64,000 bases of DNA from Annona cherimola (Eukaryota; Streptophyta; Magnoliopsida; Magnoliales; Annonaceae): NCBI GenBank assembly GCA_030490835.1, contig CM059971.1, positions 70,884,224-70,948,223 of the forward strand. Reading direction: 5' to 3'. Shown here piece after piece: positions 32,971 to 45,621 of the stretch (the stretch's first letter is position 1; every line of letters starts with the position of its first letter). Position numbers and translations under genes: made by a program. A model generated the notes under the pieces. That model did no database searches. It saw nothing but the letters and a program-made list of their open reading frames with translations, and was not told the DNA's origin.

Positions 32971-35900
32971 CTAGTAAGAAAATTCATGCCCACGAGTTGA
33001 AATGTACTTCTTGACCCAGATTGCAATATCTTCAGCACAGGCCTGCGCTTGTGGAGATTTTAGAAGCATATCCAGTGTTGCAAATTCATGCACAGCATCC
33101 TTGTACTCGAGGACTGGTGCATCAACATTCACCTTTCGGAGCTCCTCTGAGTAAGCTATCGCTCGATCCCTCATCCAATCATGCTCTGCGACAACAGTGA
33201 GAGTAGGAGGCATGAATTTTAAGGGTGGTTGCCTTCCAGGCAGGAGGGGGTTGGCAGCTGGATGATCTAGGCTGAATTCATCCTCGGGCAAGAAAAGCTT
33301 CCATGCGAGTATGCACATGGACTTATCATAGAAGTATGAGTTGGCAAGCTTGATTTCTGACTGAGTTGGTACACTTCCAATGAAGAAGGGATACATCAGA
33401 ACCTGTGCAACAACCTTAACTGGATCTAATAGCTTTCCAGCCTCCACTGCCTTCCGTGCAACATAATCGGCAATATTTGCCCCACAGCTCACACCGAGTA
33501 GGACGCATCTGCATCATAACAAATCCAGGGCATTTTAGCATTTTCCAAGGCCACCAACACAGATATAAAGCAAGAAATTTACAAACAAGAATTCATGCAT
33601 AACGTCTCCTTCCATTGGCATTGACAAAGAATACAAGCTTAGTTATACAACTGTGTAAAGTATCAACGGCATCTTCTCTACATCACCGAGAAAGTAAATA
33701 AATCCGTCAACAGAATTGGGCAACCAACAAAAGGCATTAAGGCAGTAAATCTTGGGGGTCAACGTATATCCATAGACACTTCAGTCTAGCCTTCGGTAAA
33801 ATTCAAATATGGTTACGGTTTCTGAAAATTTTCTCTGGCTTAGATGCCACTCTAATAATTTTTCACTTCCATCTAGAATCTGAATAAGGGCTAAACTGGT
33901 GTACAAAGCTCTCACACATTGCTGGGTCCAAGGAGGGGCATCCATGTGGAGTTGATCCAAGAACACAGATCTCACACAGCCTTGTACAGCCATACTCAAA
34001 TTCTTCATGGGCTTAATCCAAGAACACAGCTCGATGAAGAAAATCAAGGTCTAGCAATTCTAAAGATGTTGATGTTTCATTTGTAACAACAGATAAATAT
34101 AAATATCACCATTCAGAATATGTAATGCATATTTTCAATGCACTTATTATCTTGTGAATGTATGAGGGCAGGCCCCGGTGCAACAGACGAGCTGTTGCCT
34201 TTACAATTGGAGATTGCAGGTTTGAAGCACAGAAAACCACCTCTTTGGTAGACAACAGTAAGGCTACATACATGGACGCCCCTCCCCAAACCCCACAATG
34301 TGAGGGAGCTCTGTACACTGGGTTGGCCCTTTTTTAATTTTGTGAAGGTATGACTAGGACACAGTGGTTCAATTTCACAAACATCTGTTGTGGTCAAGTC
34401 TTTGGGTTTTAGTCCTCAGCATATCATGTGTGAGTTTAACACAGGTGACCTGAAATTTTCTGTAAAAAACTAGTTGACTAATAAATCTGCCTTTGCAAGA
34501 GGTCTACCAATGCATGGTTCAATTTTAAACATTCGGGAAGAGAACTAGAACAATTAACTGATTTAAGAGAAAAATGGAACTCCAATAAGGACCTTGCTTC
34601 TGATGGAGCAAAGCGCCTCATACTTTAAAGCAACAACAACATTCTGAGAGTTGGGAACCATATGGTAAGCCGAACCCAGTGGGAAAGGTGTTTAGAAAAA
34701 CCATCCTACAGTAAAACAAAGTGTCAATCCTTAAATGGATCTCAATGCAACAAGAGTGACACTTTGCTCTTCAGCAATCAATGGAAATTCTATCAACAAC
34801 TGACAAAATCACATCCACAGAAAGAAACGAAAGAACAAGGCTTGGAACCCCATCCATTTTGGCCCATCTTGATGATCAATGGAAATAAATCTATTGCATT
34901 TAACATCATTCATTTAGTCAAGGACACCCCATCATTTGCCTAGTATCATTGTGCGTGGGCCCCACTACCAATGTTTAAAATCAATAAAATCAAATAGTTT
35001 GATACTAAAAAGCAATTATAAAGTTGTACTTTCAACATCTAAACCATCTAAAATATTATTACTATATGGATAAATAATTCTATAAAGTATTGATACATTT
35101 TAATGCATATGTGAGTGAATCTAAGCATTTTTCATGATCTACACATATATTTCAGCAAATGTGGCACAAGCACATTTTTTATTTGAAAGAAACTTGGTCT
35201 CCTAACTAAAAAACAATGCAAAATATAATGAATGGAGTGGATTTTTCATCGAGCATCAAAGTGGAAATTTTGGTTGGGGTTTCATGAAATTGCTCCTATG
35301 TAAGGGACTCCTTATGTATAACCCTCAATCTCCTATATTCTTCAAGGACATTTATCCTCAAATGAGATTTCAAATAGAGAAAATATTTGGTACTATGAAT
35401 AAATCTATTAAAACCTTTGAAGACGCAAAGTAGGTTTTCATTCAAAAAAAATAAGATCAATTCCAAAAATGCCAACTACTTTTACCCTATATTCCAACCA
35501 CACCCACTAAGTTCGGAAACTTCCAATCATACCCTCAAGTATCCTATCAATTCCAATCATACCCAATCCTTCGTAAAAATCATTAACTATCATTGGAAAA
35601 TGTCTCCTGCAAAGTCGCTAAATAGGGAGAAGATCCAGCTAATGCAAGATTTGGGAGAGCTGAATTTGCAAAATGTAGGTGTTGGCAGTGACTTTGGAGG
35701 TGCGTAACTTAGATCTAAGAGGTATTTTGGTCATTTCTAATCATAGTTAATGGTTTTTGTGATGGCTTAGGTATGTTTGGAATTAATAACATGCTTGGTA
35801 GATATGGATCGAAGTTTTCAAATTTAGTGGTATGGTTGAAAGTAGGGGTAAAAGTAATGAGTATATTTGGAATTGGCCCAAAAAAATATTAAGGGCCTAA

Positions 35901-38900
35901 TACACTAATAAGAGATGTTCGTTCATCAAGCATAATCCCATCAACTGGTCAGTGAGCAAAGATGATTGCATTTGAACCCCAATTTATTTCACATAACAAG
36001 CATTTCTCACATTATGACATGCATAATTTTATAATGTAGACAACCACCACAAGATATATCTTACAACAAAGGTCTACAATTTTAATATTAAAAGACCATG
36101 CTTGATCAGAAATAGTCCACAAGTTTAGGACCAAAACCTCATCACCATTGAAATACGCATCAAAGACAATAGTCATAGATGGAGTTGCAGTCTGTTAAAG
36201 CTCAACTTAAGAATCTCTTTATCAAATACGTGGCATGGATAAGGTACATTATGACATAGTCCCCAATAATTCGGTAAATGATATTCCTAATCTGAATATC
36301 AAACATTGCACTTGTTGAAGCAGCTACTTGGATGATAAAGAGCAGGAAAAACGAAAAGAAAAAAGAAAACTGCTTGGGATATAAAACCTAGACAGAAAAA
36401 GTCATATTGAGAAAAAAAGGAACCTAAACCAAAGAATATAAGGAATACGGGTGAGAAATGTCAGAAATCACAAGTTATGAAGAAAAGGTATTTTCGTTTG
36501 GTTTTCTTATGAAAGTGAAAGGCCACTGTTGCAAAACTACTACATGGTAAAGTGTAGAAATTGGCTCGAACCAAAAATCAGGCAACGGATACTACAGAAA
36601 AACAAGTCATCTTATGAATTCTGTCAAGCAAACTTCGCCAAACAGTTCAAGGGGTAAGGCAAACTTTGGTCCATCATTGGCTTGACAACCTAGCATCCTG
36701 TGACCACTTGACATTTTTGGTTCCTTGATTCCAAGGCTAGTAATCTACCATGCCGGACAAAGACATGGAATGAAGAAGAAACTCTGTGGAGGATACTGGC
36801 ATTTGGAGGGCATTACAAGAATTTTTCTCTCTGTACATTCTTTTCCATGCAAAAGAAAAATTCTTTCCCATATGGAATTTTGCAGATTTGATAATGAATG
36901 GACATTGCAAATTGTGTTATTTATTGTCTGATGAGTAAATTCCATTTTTCTATTTTCTCCTCAAAATTCTATTTTCTCCTCAAAAGAATCTTTGCAATTC
37001 CATCTTTGGCTTAAACTGCAAGTAAGCTATCATCCCTCACTCAAGCACTTGTTCTGAGGCCTAAGCCCATCATCTCCATCATTTGAGTCCCTTCTAAGCA
37101 GTCCAAAAAACACTACACCAAGAGGAATTTCCTTTTTTTAAAAAAAAAGAAAAAAAAAAAGAAGAAGAAACACCTTGAGGCCCAGGATCAGTTGATATAT
37201 TACAAGGGATGTTAATGGCACATGGTGCTACTTCTCAAAATATGCAAGAAGATGGAGTAGGATCATGCTTGTTACTCTGCAATAGATACCATAATTTCCA
37301 AACAATAAATTCGTGCATAAACTTGTATTAAAAAATATATCAGGAAAGAAAGTGAACCTCATCTGCATACTTTTATGTTATATTAGAATCCTAGAAACAA
37401 CTTATGTACATAACAAAAAAAAAGAATCCTAGAAACAAAATTATAGAATTAAAACAAACAATAATGAAGAACACCAAATCCAGAATTCAATTTGCATGGT
37501 GTTCCACATTTTTTTATAACATTAGTAAAAACATACCAACTTAAAGCCAAGTCATCTTTGATAGTGGGCGAAAGAAGACTGTTTAGGAGGCTTTATTGTC
37601 ATTGTCAAGCAGACTAATATTGGGTGCCGCCCACTCAACCTTCCTATGGAACCTACATCCACAGCCCCCTGTAGACCTCCACAGGATTTTGCCAATTTTT
37701 GGTCAAATAATGAAGACATACAAGGGCATTATTATTTGCTTTTCTTGTCCAAGCTAATCCACTGTTGGCAGAAGCGAGATGATTTCAGTAGACACAAAAG
37801 TCATAATCTTCCAACTGACACTTATAGTTTCCCCAATGATGAACCCATGGAGTACAATGATAGTTCACACAAAATAACCCCATGATAGGCTACATAATCC
37901 AGGGTTCTCCATGGCTGACTCTGGATCAAGGCCTGACCCACAAACACGTCAAAAAGAAAATATAGCTCAATCAGTAAACGAGGTAATCAAGGCATTAGCT
38001 TTTCAGGCCATTCTGCAAATCCAGGCTTGCTTCCTCAAGCCCATACTAGCCCATTCAAGCAAATCTAGATTGAAGGCAAGTCCCCAGCCTCATTGCAGGC
38101 AGCATTTACCTACAAACCCTGACTGACTGTTGCCCCTCTTGGATAAGCTATCTAGGGTGTGTTTGTTTAGGGTAAAAAAGTGTCAACTAAAACTTTTCAA
38201 TCTAAAACTTTTCACTCTCCATAATTACTCTATTTTTTAATTATTTTTTCACATTTTTCTATACAAACTACCATACTTTTCAATTATTTCTACACAACTA
38301 TCCATACAACTAACTTATCTATTTTAACTTTATTCTCTTTACTCCTCATCATTACTCCTATTATATCACATCACTTTCTATTGATTTGACAACTTCTACT
38401 CCAAAAACTTTTCATCAAAAGTTTTACCTCCAACCAAACACACCCCTACATTCCAATCTCCCCCAGAAACTTCGACATCCACATTGCTGCTAGTTGGATT
38501 CACAAATTTCTTTACTGTATCGGTGCAAACATAATAATATTAAAGAAGACTGTCCACTGTTCTTTTTCCCAAACTACCTCTAGACAGAGGGTGACTGTTT
38601 ACAGCTGCTAACCAGCCGCCTCAGCTCCCTGCCTCTTCTGATCATGTGTTAGTTTGACTTCTTTTTATCCATTGAGTGTTTTAGATGTTCCATTTCTTCT
38701 TTTTTCAAAAAAAAAAAAAGAGGCCAACATCCTAATCAGTACGAATAAATAGCATTGTAAACAACACCATTGTATACAATTAAAAACGATCGCAAATAAC
38801 TAATCATAACAAGAAACAATTCCAAGTGTCTTGCTCAACTAGAAATGTAATGTCCAACCTCCTATGACTGTGATATTATAAACTTTTTAAGGCAAATCCT

Positions 38901-40088
38901 ACATCTTTGAGAGAAAAATTATAACCTTCTTGACAATGTTGAATTGACGTAGATAATTCATGACTTAGTAACTACCGCAAAGGCTAAAAACTAAACACCA
39001 TCAAAGTCACGATTGCAGGCGTCATAAGCAACCAAAAACGAAAAACACAGGATAGAAATTTCACATTTTCAGAATTCAAACAACACAGAACATTTCAAGA
39101 CCATCTACAGATTAATACTGAAGAAAATCCAGCAAATTATCTCAGGTCAAGGCAAGTGAAAGAAATGCACAAACCTGGAAGGATCTCCATGAGCAGCCAA
39201 CCAGGGTTCAATCATGGACGCTCCAAATGTATCAGCAATATGCCGATGTACATCTGCTCTCCTCAGATCTGAACCAATGCCAGCACCAAAGCCAACGCGG
39301 GAATTCCCAAGCGACTTGCTACACTCCGCCAAATTCGCCTGCTTTCCCAACCAATTCAACACCTTGAGCCCATCATCAAATGCCGCCGGAAACCGATTCT
39401 CCGGTGCAAGCCTGTACCCCACCGCAACCACGATCACGTCGCAGAGCTTGGCGATCCGGCGGCAGAAGAAATCATTGGCGCCCGACTCGTTGCTCCCGGA
39501 GAAGAAGCCACCGCCGTGAAACTGCAGCATGATAGGAAGCTTCCGGCAGCTCTGCTGGTGGTCCTCGAGCGACGGCGAGTATCCGCGGTAGGAGGTGGCG
39601 TCCTGCTTGGCGGCGGCGGCGGCATCAGCGTCCTGGATGCCACCGTAGCTGCTGCGGCGGCAGCTGGGCGGGGGCTTGTAGGAGGTGGAATTGGGGCCGT
39701 AGCTGTTACGGCGGGAGTTGTCGTGGGGGAGGGAATCCGGGGATCTGGAGCCGATCCGGGAAGGTTTGGAGGAGGGGTCGTAGGGGGGGAGGAGGGCGGA
39801 GTCGGGGAGGAAGATGCGGATGGAAAGGGAGGTGAAGGGGTCGATATGGAGATCTTTGGTGGCGACGGAGTCGGTGAAGGAAGGGTTGGAGGGGGCAAGG
39901 GATTCCTCGTCGGGGCGGGAAGTGACGCCGAAGGGGCTGACGAAGGAGGCGGCGGCGGAGGAGTTGGAACTGGAGGTAGAGGGTGATGTGCCGTTCTCAT
40001 CTAAGGGCGTCTGGAAGCGCGATTGGAGTCTGTGTTTGAGAAGGAATTTGAAGAAGACGCTGTACAGCTTTACAGCGACGCTAGGCAT
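32971..40088 (-). CDS. Carboxylesterase of the plant CXE (alpha/beta hydrolase) class, two exons
   Basis: Exon 1 is 40088..39175 and exon 2 is 33508..32971, joined by a 5.67 kb intron (donor GTTTGT, acceptor GATGCAG) through a split Arg codon to give 483 aa. An H-G-G-G-F oxyanion-hole motif is at 191-195. The nucleophile is Ser312 in G-V-S-C-G, a variant of G-x-S-x-G. Asp415 in E-H-D-W and His445 complete the triad. The retained His argues for an active esterase rather than a GID1-type gibberellin receptor. A low-complexity Ser/Pro/Ala region at about 30-180 precedes the fold, as in Arabidopsis CXE11/CXE16-type proteins, which this resembles most. No signal peptide is clear, so it is probably cytosolic. 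Exon 1 is GC-rich, giving antisense open frames that are not genes. Substrate unknown. Confidence 0.9.
34148..34336 (+). mobile_element. SINE-like repeat in the CXE intron
   Basis: The run GGCCCCGGTGCAACAGACGA, GATTGCAGGTTTGAAGCAC (box B-like at 34219..34228), AGTAAGGCTACATACATGGA, CCCTCCCCAAACCCCACAAT and TGTACACTGGGTTGGCCCTT is a widespread plant repeat type with a tRNA-like head. The 5' end may be truncated and no duplication was identified. Confidence 0.6.
34960..35300 (-). repeat. Diverged member of the (TA)n MITE superfamily
   Basis: It contains the ACTTTCAACATCTAAACCAT core, TCTATAAAGTATTGATACAT, CTTGGTCTCCTAACTAAA and AATGGAGTGGATTTTTCATC, all shared with 46620..47060 and 60640..61110. 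Precise ends are not visible. Confidence 0.55.
35452..35882. mobile_element. Foldback MITE with arms of about 145 bp in the CXE intron
   Basis: The left arm (about 35455..35598: CAATTCCAAAAATGCC, ACTACTTTTACCC, CCACTAAGTTCGGAAACTTC, CATTAACTATCATTGG) is inverted on the right (about 35735..35880: CTAATCATAGTTAATGG, GAAGTTTTCAAATTTAGTGG, AGGGGTAAAAGTAATGAG, TTTGGAATTGGCCC). The spacer is about 135 bp. Confidence 0.8.
38152..38448. mobile_element. Tourist-like MITE, 291 bp, in the CXE intron
   Basis: The element is 38155..38445, with termini GGGTGTGTTTGTTTAGG and CCAACCAAACACACCC and 3-bp duplications CTA on both sides. It is collinear with 24790..25080 and the same length. Confidence 0.9.
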
Positions 40089-41480
40089 TGTAAATTCAAT
40101 CTTTCTCCCCCTCTTCTTTTTTCCCCCCTTCTTCTATCTCTTTGATTGGGGTGGGTGAGTGGGTTTGGTGGTGATGAGAATGGGGGGAGAGAGAGGGAGG
40201 GAGAGGGAGGGAAAACGGGAAGAGCGTTTCTTTCACTGCTGTTGCAGGGATGGCATTTGATTTGATTTGATTTGATTATTAGCTGATTGCGAGATGATAA
40301 GAGGAAGAAAAAGAAAGAGATGATGAGGAGGTTTGAAGGTGGTGTTTTGAATTGGATTTTGGTTTTATTCGGAGGCGAGAGATGAGGTGGAAGGAAGGAA
40401 CAATGGCAGGTGCCGAACCGAGTGGTGGAGACATTTGCAAATAAGATCCAGGACCATGGAGCCGGCGGCCCCACATGTTGTGATCTCAGAGACGACAAGG
40501 TTCTCTGCTCTTGCTTGCTTGGGATGATGATCAATTTATTATTATTATTTTTTTTTTTGAAAAAAAAAGGGGAAATGGCAGGGCAGGCTTCTCCAAATCA
40601 TACCCACTTGAGTACTGTTGGATCTTCTGTGTTTATTTCATAATTTCTCCATCACATTTGGATTTTCAAGAAACCTGAATGGGATTTAAATAAGGAAATT
40701 GAATAAAGAGGGATTGCTGTATGTCAGGAATTGATAAATTATGTTGGAAATAAAAATAATATCGAAAATACAAAGCAAAGTTGTTACAATTTTTTAAAAA
40801 TTAGATACTGCGTGGGAAATCGAAAATATTCTTTTGGGAATATAAAATCTCATCCTATTGCTATCCTGTTACATCCATTTCGATGATTTGAACAAGTAAA
40901 TTGGTTTTATAGTCTCCGTTTATACCCGATTTGACTATTAAATTAAAATTTAATTTGATAATTAAATCAAAATCTAACATTACTATTTTTTTTACCATAA
41001 TTTGTTTTAGCATGTAATCAAATATCATTTCAATCCAAGTCCTGGATGGACACCACCGCGTTAAAATATATATAATTACGGGTAAAGTATAAAAAATACT
41101 TTGATTTTTAACCCCAAGCATTAGAAACTTATGATAATTTATGGTAAAATTATCAATATCTTGAAAAAAAAAATTTCCAAAAGTTTCAAAGGGCATTTCA
41201 GTGGTTGCAACTGCCACCCCCTCATAAGCTCCATGCCTCCGTGCATGTAGATCCGCCTAGGATTTGAATACCTAGACTTATTTTATTTGTGACAAATTAT
41301 TGCTCTTCCTACTTCCTACGTCAAGTTGGGCAGATAACGATTAAAATCGTTGTGTTACAGATGAAAAAGAATTTAAAAACTATAAAGCTTTGAAAAATAA
41401 TTATAAATAAATTATAATAAAATGAAAATTTTATTTGTATCACATAAATTTCTGTTTTTGCTTTGGGATTTTTAAGTTTT
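40089..41480. other. 5' UTR/promoter region of the carboxylesterase gene and flank
   Basis: On the minus strand 40089..40260 is CT-rich and looks like a 5' leader. Beyond about 40640 the sequence turns AT-rich. No divergent gene is seen. Confidence 0.4.
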
Positions 41481-41884
41481 GGATAATTCGCAGATATATC
41501 CACTTAGTTTGGTTAAAATTGCAATATACCCACGTAGCTTCAGAAATTATAAATAATTCCTACGTATTTTAACTTAAATTGTAAATAACCCTCATATCGT
41601 CACCGTCATAGCGTAAGTATATTTATAAAAATATGCAAACTATGTGGGTGTATTTGCAATTTTAGAAATTAAATGATATATTTAATTTTTTGCAAATAAC
41701 TCCACATAGTTTAATCATAATTGCAAATAGCCTCAATTAAGACGATAAATAACGACATGATAATGGTATAGGGTTATTTGCAATTATGATTAAACTATGT
41801 GAAGGTCATTTACAATTTTGAAAACTATGCAGGTGTATTTATAATTTTGATCAAACTCAGTAGGCGTATTTACCAACTACCCTT
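41481..41884. mobile_element. Foldback MITE
   Basis: The left arm (GGATAATTCGCAGATATATC, TTGGTTAAAATTGCAATATA, CCCACGTAG) is inverted in the right arm (AACTATGCAGGTGTATTTAT, AATTTTGATCAAACTCAGTA, GGCGTATTTACC). Inner blocks TTAATCATAATTGCAAATAG and GGGTTATTTGCAATTATGAT also pair. A related degraded copy appears near 58445..58560. Confidence 0.75.
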
Positions 41885-41997
41885 ATACTTTTACTGTATT
41901 GTCATCAATTTACACCGAGTCCCATTTTAATGTCATTTAGTCAAATTTACTCTTTAATATTATTACAAATGAAAACAAAAAATAGTTATGGTCTTAT

Positions 41998-42480
41998 CGG
42001 TCTAGGCAAGTAATGATTCATTTAGCCTACTCTAAAATCTTATTAGCCAGGGCTAAATAATTGCTCATTTAGCTTATTCTAAAAAACCTATTTATTTATT
42101 AAGCAAAAGTTAACCTTGGCTAAATAATGACTTATTTAGTTTACTTCGAAAAACCTATTTATTCTTCAAAAAAATTATTTATTAATTAATTTTTTCTTTT
42201 TTATAAACTTGTTAATCTAGATAAATTTAATAATAGGACAAATTTTACCTTTGTGGAGATGTATATATATATTTTTAGATTTTTAAATTCAAGCTTATTT
42301 AAAAGTTATTAAAATAGCTCTATATTTAAAATCTAAAAAATATATACGCATTTTTAAAAATGGTAAATTTTAATTTATATATTAAATACACACAAATTAA
42401 TAATTTTATAGAACAGAAGGTAAAAAATTAACAAATAAATTTTTTTGAATATTAAGTCATTATTTAACCTGGACTAACAA
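41998..42480. mobile_element. Foldback MITE with TTAGCC-type ends and internal direct repeats
   Basis: A unit of about 60 bp (GGCTAAATAAT-ACTTATTTAG...CTA-TCTAAAA) is repeated two to three times at the left. The right end (AAGTCATTATTTAACCTGGA) is its inverse. It is related to 48620..48987. Confidence 0.6.
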
Positions 42481-45080
42481 TATAATGGCTATTAACAACA
42501 CTTATGTATGCAAACGACCTTTTTCCTTTCCAACTTATAAATTTTCTTAGCAGACAAGCAATGTTAAACTCATCCAGCTTATAACAAAAACCTTAGAGCT
42601 TATGTATGCGTGCTTTATTAAGAAAAATTCCTAATACTCATATTGGCTGACATGTTCTGGTTCAGAACTTGTAGGGTAGGGTGTTAATTTATTCATTCTT
42701 GGGCATACATACATTTACAGCTTCTATCCATGAAAGGATAATGATCCTGTATATCTTCATGTATTTTATATTTTTTAATTTTTAGTTCTTTTCATTTTTA
42801 TGTCAAGCCACGTATATCTAGCTTGCATATCAAAATTTATCATTTTTTAATTCGTGTGTATAGATATATTATCATAAAATTTTAAAAATTTACAAAAAGT
42901 CGAAAAATTTTGCTCGTCTTATACTCTCTAGGACATTAAAGTGGTAAAAAATTTTATCTTTAAAACTGTATGAAAATATATACAAAAATTTAAAATGGTA
43001 AATATTAGTATATAAACTAAATACATGCAGCCCCATATAAAAGTCAAGGAAAAAAATTTAAAATATAAAATACACAAAGTTGTTACACAAAACATGTGTA
43101 TAATATAGGTGAAGTTGGCTGCAAAGTCCAATTGACGATAAAAACAAAATCCAGTCCATCAGTTTTATTTTAAATTATTTATCCAGCTACAATATTAAGT
43201 TTCATTAAAATTGAATATATGCATGGGCTCTATCTAAAAAAGCGCAAAATTAATGTGATAAAATTTATTTGTTGGCTCAAGATTTAAACAGTCAAAAACA
43301 CGAATCTTAGGCTTATAAGTGATTCTATAAACTATTCTAATATTTATATATATATGTAAATAGATTTAGATACTTTTCATAATTTACAAGTAAAAATTTA
43401 TATTGTAAGCAAGTGTGACCAACCCAAAACTTGGAGTAAAATGCCACAAGGGGTTTAATATGGTGGTAATACCCGCAGCCCATTTGGGTTAGATTGTATG
43501 TTTGATTTCCGGCATATACATTTTCTTTAGTTTTGTGGAAGTTTTACTTCTCCTAGTTAGTAAGAGTTTAATCGATGAGAGTTTATTGTCTCTCTTTAAA
43601 AATTACAAAAATGTCTTAGAACTTAAATATTAAAAATTAAAATGGTTATAAATATATACATCCAAATCAAAGGAAATTTTTGCGTAAAAAATATATGCAT
43701 GTAGAACATATTCTAAATTGTTCAAAATTTAAAAGTATTTTCAAATATAAAAAACTGTTACTTAGTTAAGAAACAACCGGCGGTACATGGCCATTATCCG
43801 TTGTGGCTTTTTTTCTTGTGGTTCTTCGGCTTTCCCATTTAAAAAAATTTTCAAATATAAGTCATCAATCGTATTCTCCTCCATAGACATTTGTACAACA
43901 TGAAGAATTATTTTCATTAGATTTTATACAGTTTAAAAGCAAGTGCAAATATGAGGTTCTTATGATTGTATTATAAGACATTATAGGTTATAAAAGTATT
44001 CAGTCAATTTTATTTTCTAAAGGTGAAACTTGGGCTGAGTTGACTTATAGTCGTTTATCCCAATTTTTTTTTTCTAAAGGGAAGCCAGAATTTCCTCTTC
44101 TAATAACTAGCGGGAATTGAAATTTCAATAAATTATATATAAGCTGGGACTTTTACAACTGGGCCACGCCCGTATTAGCAAATTTTTTCTACATGTTTAT
44201 TGCTTTTAATAAATGCGCAATTTGTGCCTTTAACTTTTATGGGTTTTTGCAAAATAGACTTTGTAAGTGTGCATAATTGTGTTTGTTTTAACATTCTATA
44301 AGATGATTAAACTAGTTTCAAATAAAACTTGTAAAACGAATTACCTCATCATTCACACTTATGAAACATTGTACAGCTGACTACAAGTGTCAAAACTTAT
44401 AAATTCTTCTAAGACATCAAAAGCACCTCTAAGACAACTTATAAAGGAAAATTCCAAGCACATAAGCTTTATTTTGCAAAAATTTTAAATTTGCAGGGTT
44501 CTTTGGCAAATGTACAAAAAAACTAAAACTCAATTAGGCACACTTATAATGTGTATGCTGCAAAGTATTAAAATACACGAAGTTGTCGTTACTTAGTGCT
44601 AGGAAAACATGATTCCATCCCATACGGATTGTTGCGAGAGCAAAAAAAATAAATCAGAATTACATAAACAACAATAAGATTAAGCACAAAAGAAATAAAA
44701 ATTTACTTGAAAAATCCTTCAGTTTCGAAGATCAAAAACTACAAAAAAAAATAATAATCTACTAGAATAACTCATATTCATTCTGATAATGCAGCACACA
44801 CATATCCCCAATTAAACTTAGTATTTTAACTACCCTTCTTTCACCCTATCATGACACCTTAACTAGTACCGTATTATACAAGACTTACATGAATAGTTAT
44901 GCAATACCAATACAAAACCCATACACATTTACCATACCACTTATCTTCCATATAACTTATTATGCAGATAACTACTACGATAAATGAGACGCAAAAAAAT
45001 CTAATATCTTTTTATTAATATATTATACACTGTATGATAAGTGATATTACAATTTAACATTTGTCACAATCCTCACACTA
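42481..45080. other. AT-rich intergenic DNA with repeat remnants
   Basis: No gene is seen. A tRNA-like fragment (TGGTGGTAATACCCGCAG and GTTTGATTTCC, about 43457..43515) may be a SINE head. An inverted-repeat element is likely at about 44205..44560 (GGGTTTTTGCAAAATAGACT against ATTTTGCAAAAATTT, plus TTATAATGTG-type ends). Both are diverged and without clear duplications. Confidence 0.4.
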
Positions 45081-45088
45081 TATATAGA

Positions 45089-45330
45089 ATGATTTTTTTT
45101 TTTTTTTTTGTAAATACTCCCACTCTGAGAGTAGAGACATCTATGTAAACACACTCGAATTCTGAAAGGAATAACATCACTTGCACCTGGACAAGATCGA
45201 ACAGGGGCTGATGACCACCAAGTACCGCCCCGGATAAAGAATCTGACACTTAAACAGTGTATACGATCCGACGTGTGCCCGCAAGGGAGCATTAGGAGCT
45301 TGACGTGTACGTGGGAGCGAAGCTGTTGCG
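45089..45330 (-). mobile_element. Probable SINE, reverse orientation
   Basis: An oligo(T) run at 45089..45110 is followed on plus by body sequence. On the minus strand the head shows GGCGGTACTTGGTGGTCATC and CCCCTGTTCGATCTTGTCC (box B-like GTTCGATC). No target duplication was found. Confidence 0.5.
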
Positions 45331-45361
45331 TTTGCAAGCGGAGCGGTGGGGTCTAGAAGGC

Positions 45362-45475
45362 GCCGAGAAGAGAGACTGACCCTGCCCAATGTGATGTCCG
45401 CGTCAATACAATTCAATGTCCGAGAAGAGAGACTAACCCTGCCCAATGTCCGCATCAATACAATTCAATGGCGTG
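45362..45475. repeat. 57-bp direct duplication in a GC-rich patch
   Basis: CCGAGAAGAGAGACT(G/A)ACCC with TGCCCAATGT and CGTCAATACAATTCAATG (CATCAATACAATTCAATG in copy two) occurs twice, at about 45363 and 45420. GC-rich relative to its surroundings. Confidence 0.75.
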
Positions 45476-45621
45476 TGGGGATTGAAATGAGCATGTTTTT
45501 GCAGAATAGAAAGTTCTTTGCATGTCACGCGGATGTCATTATGGGGTAGCCGTCTTTCATGAACTAATTATCCTCAGCATACCCGCTGATTTCTCTCCTC
45601 TGTATGTGCTACTACTTATAT

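Larger units (their letters stand above)
33509..39174 (-). other. 5.67 kb intron of the carboxylesterase gene
   Basis: It holds a SINE-like repeat (34150..34336), a member of the (TA)n MITE superfamily (34960..35300), a foldback MITE (35452..35882) and a Tourist-like MITE (38155..38445). The rest, including 36000..37900, is AT-rich sequence where I see no gene or clear element. Confidence 0.8.

Noticed and set aside
39434..40000. Pro-rich open frame on minus and a Gly-rich one on plus (39516..39986)
   Set aside because: Both are alternate frames of the GC-rich CXE exon 1, which has clear esterase motifs.
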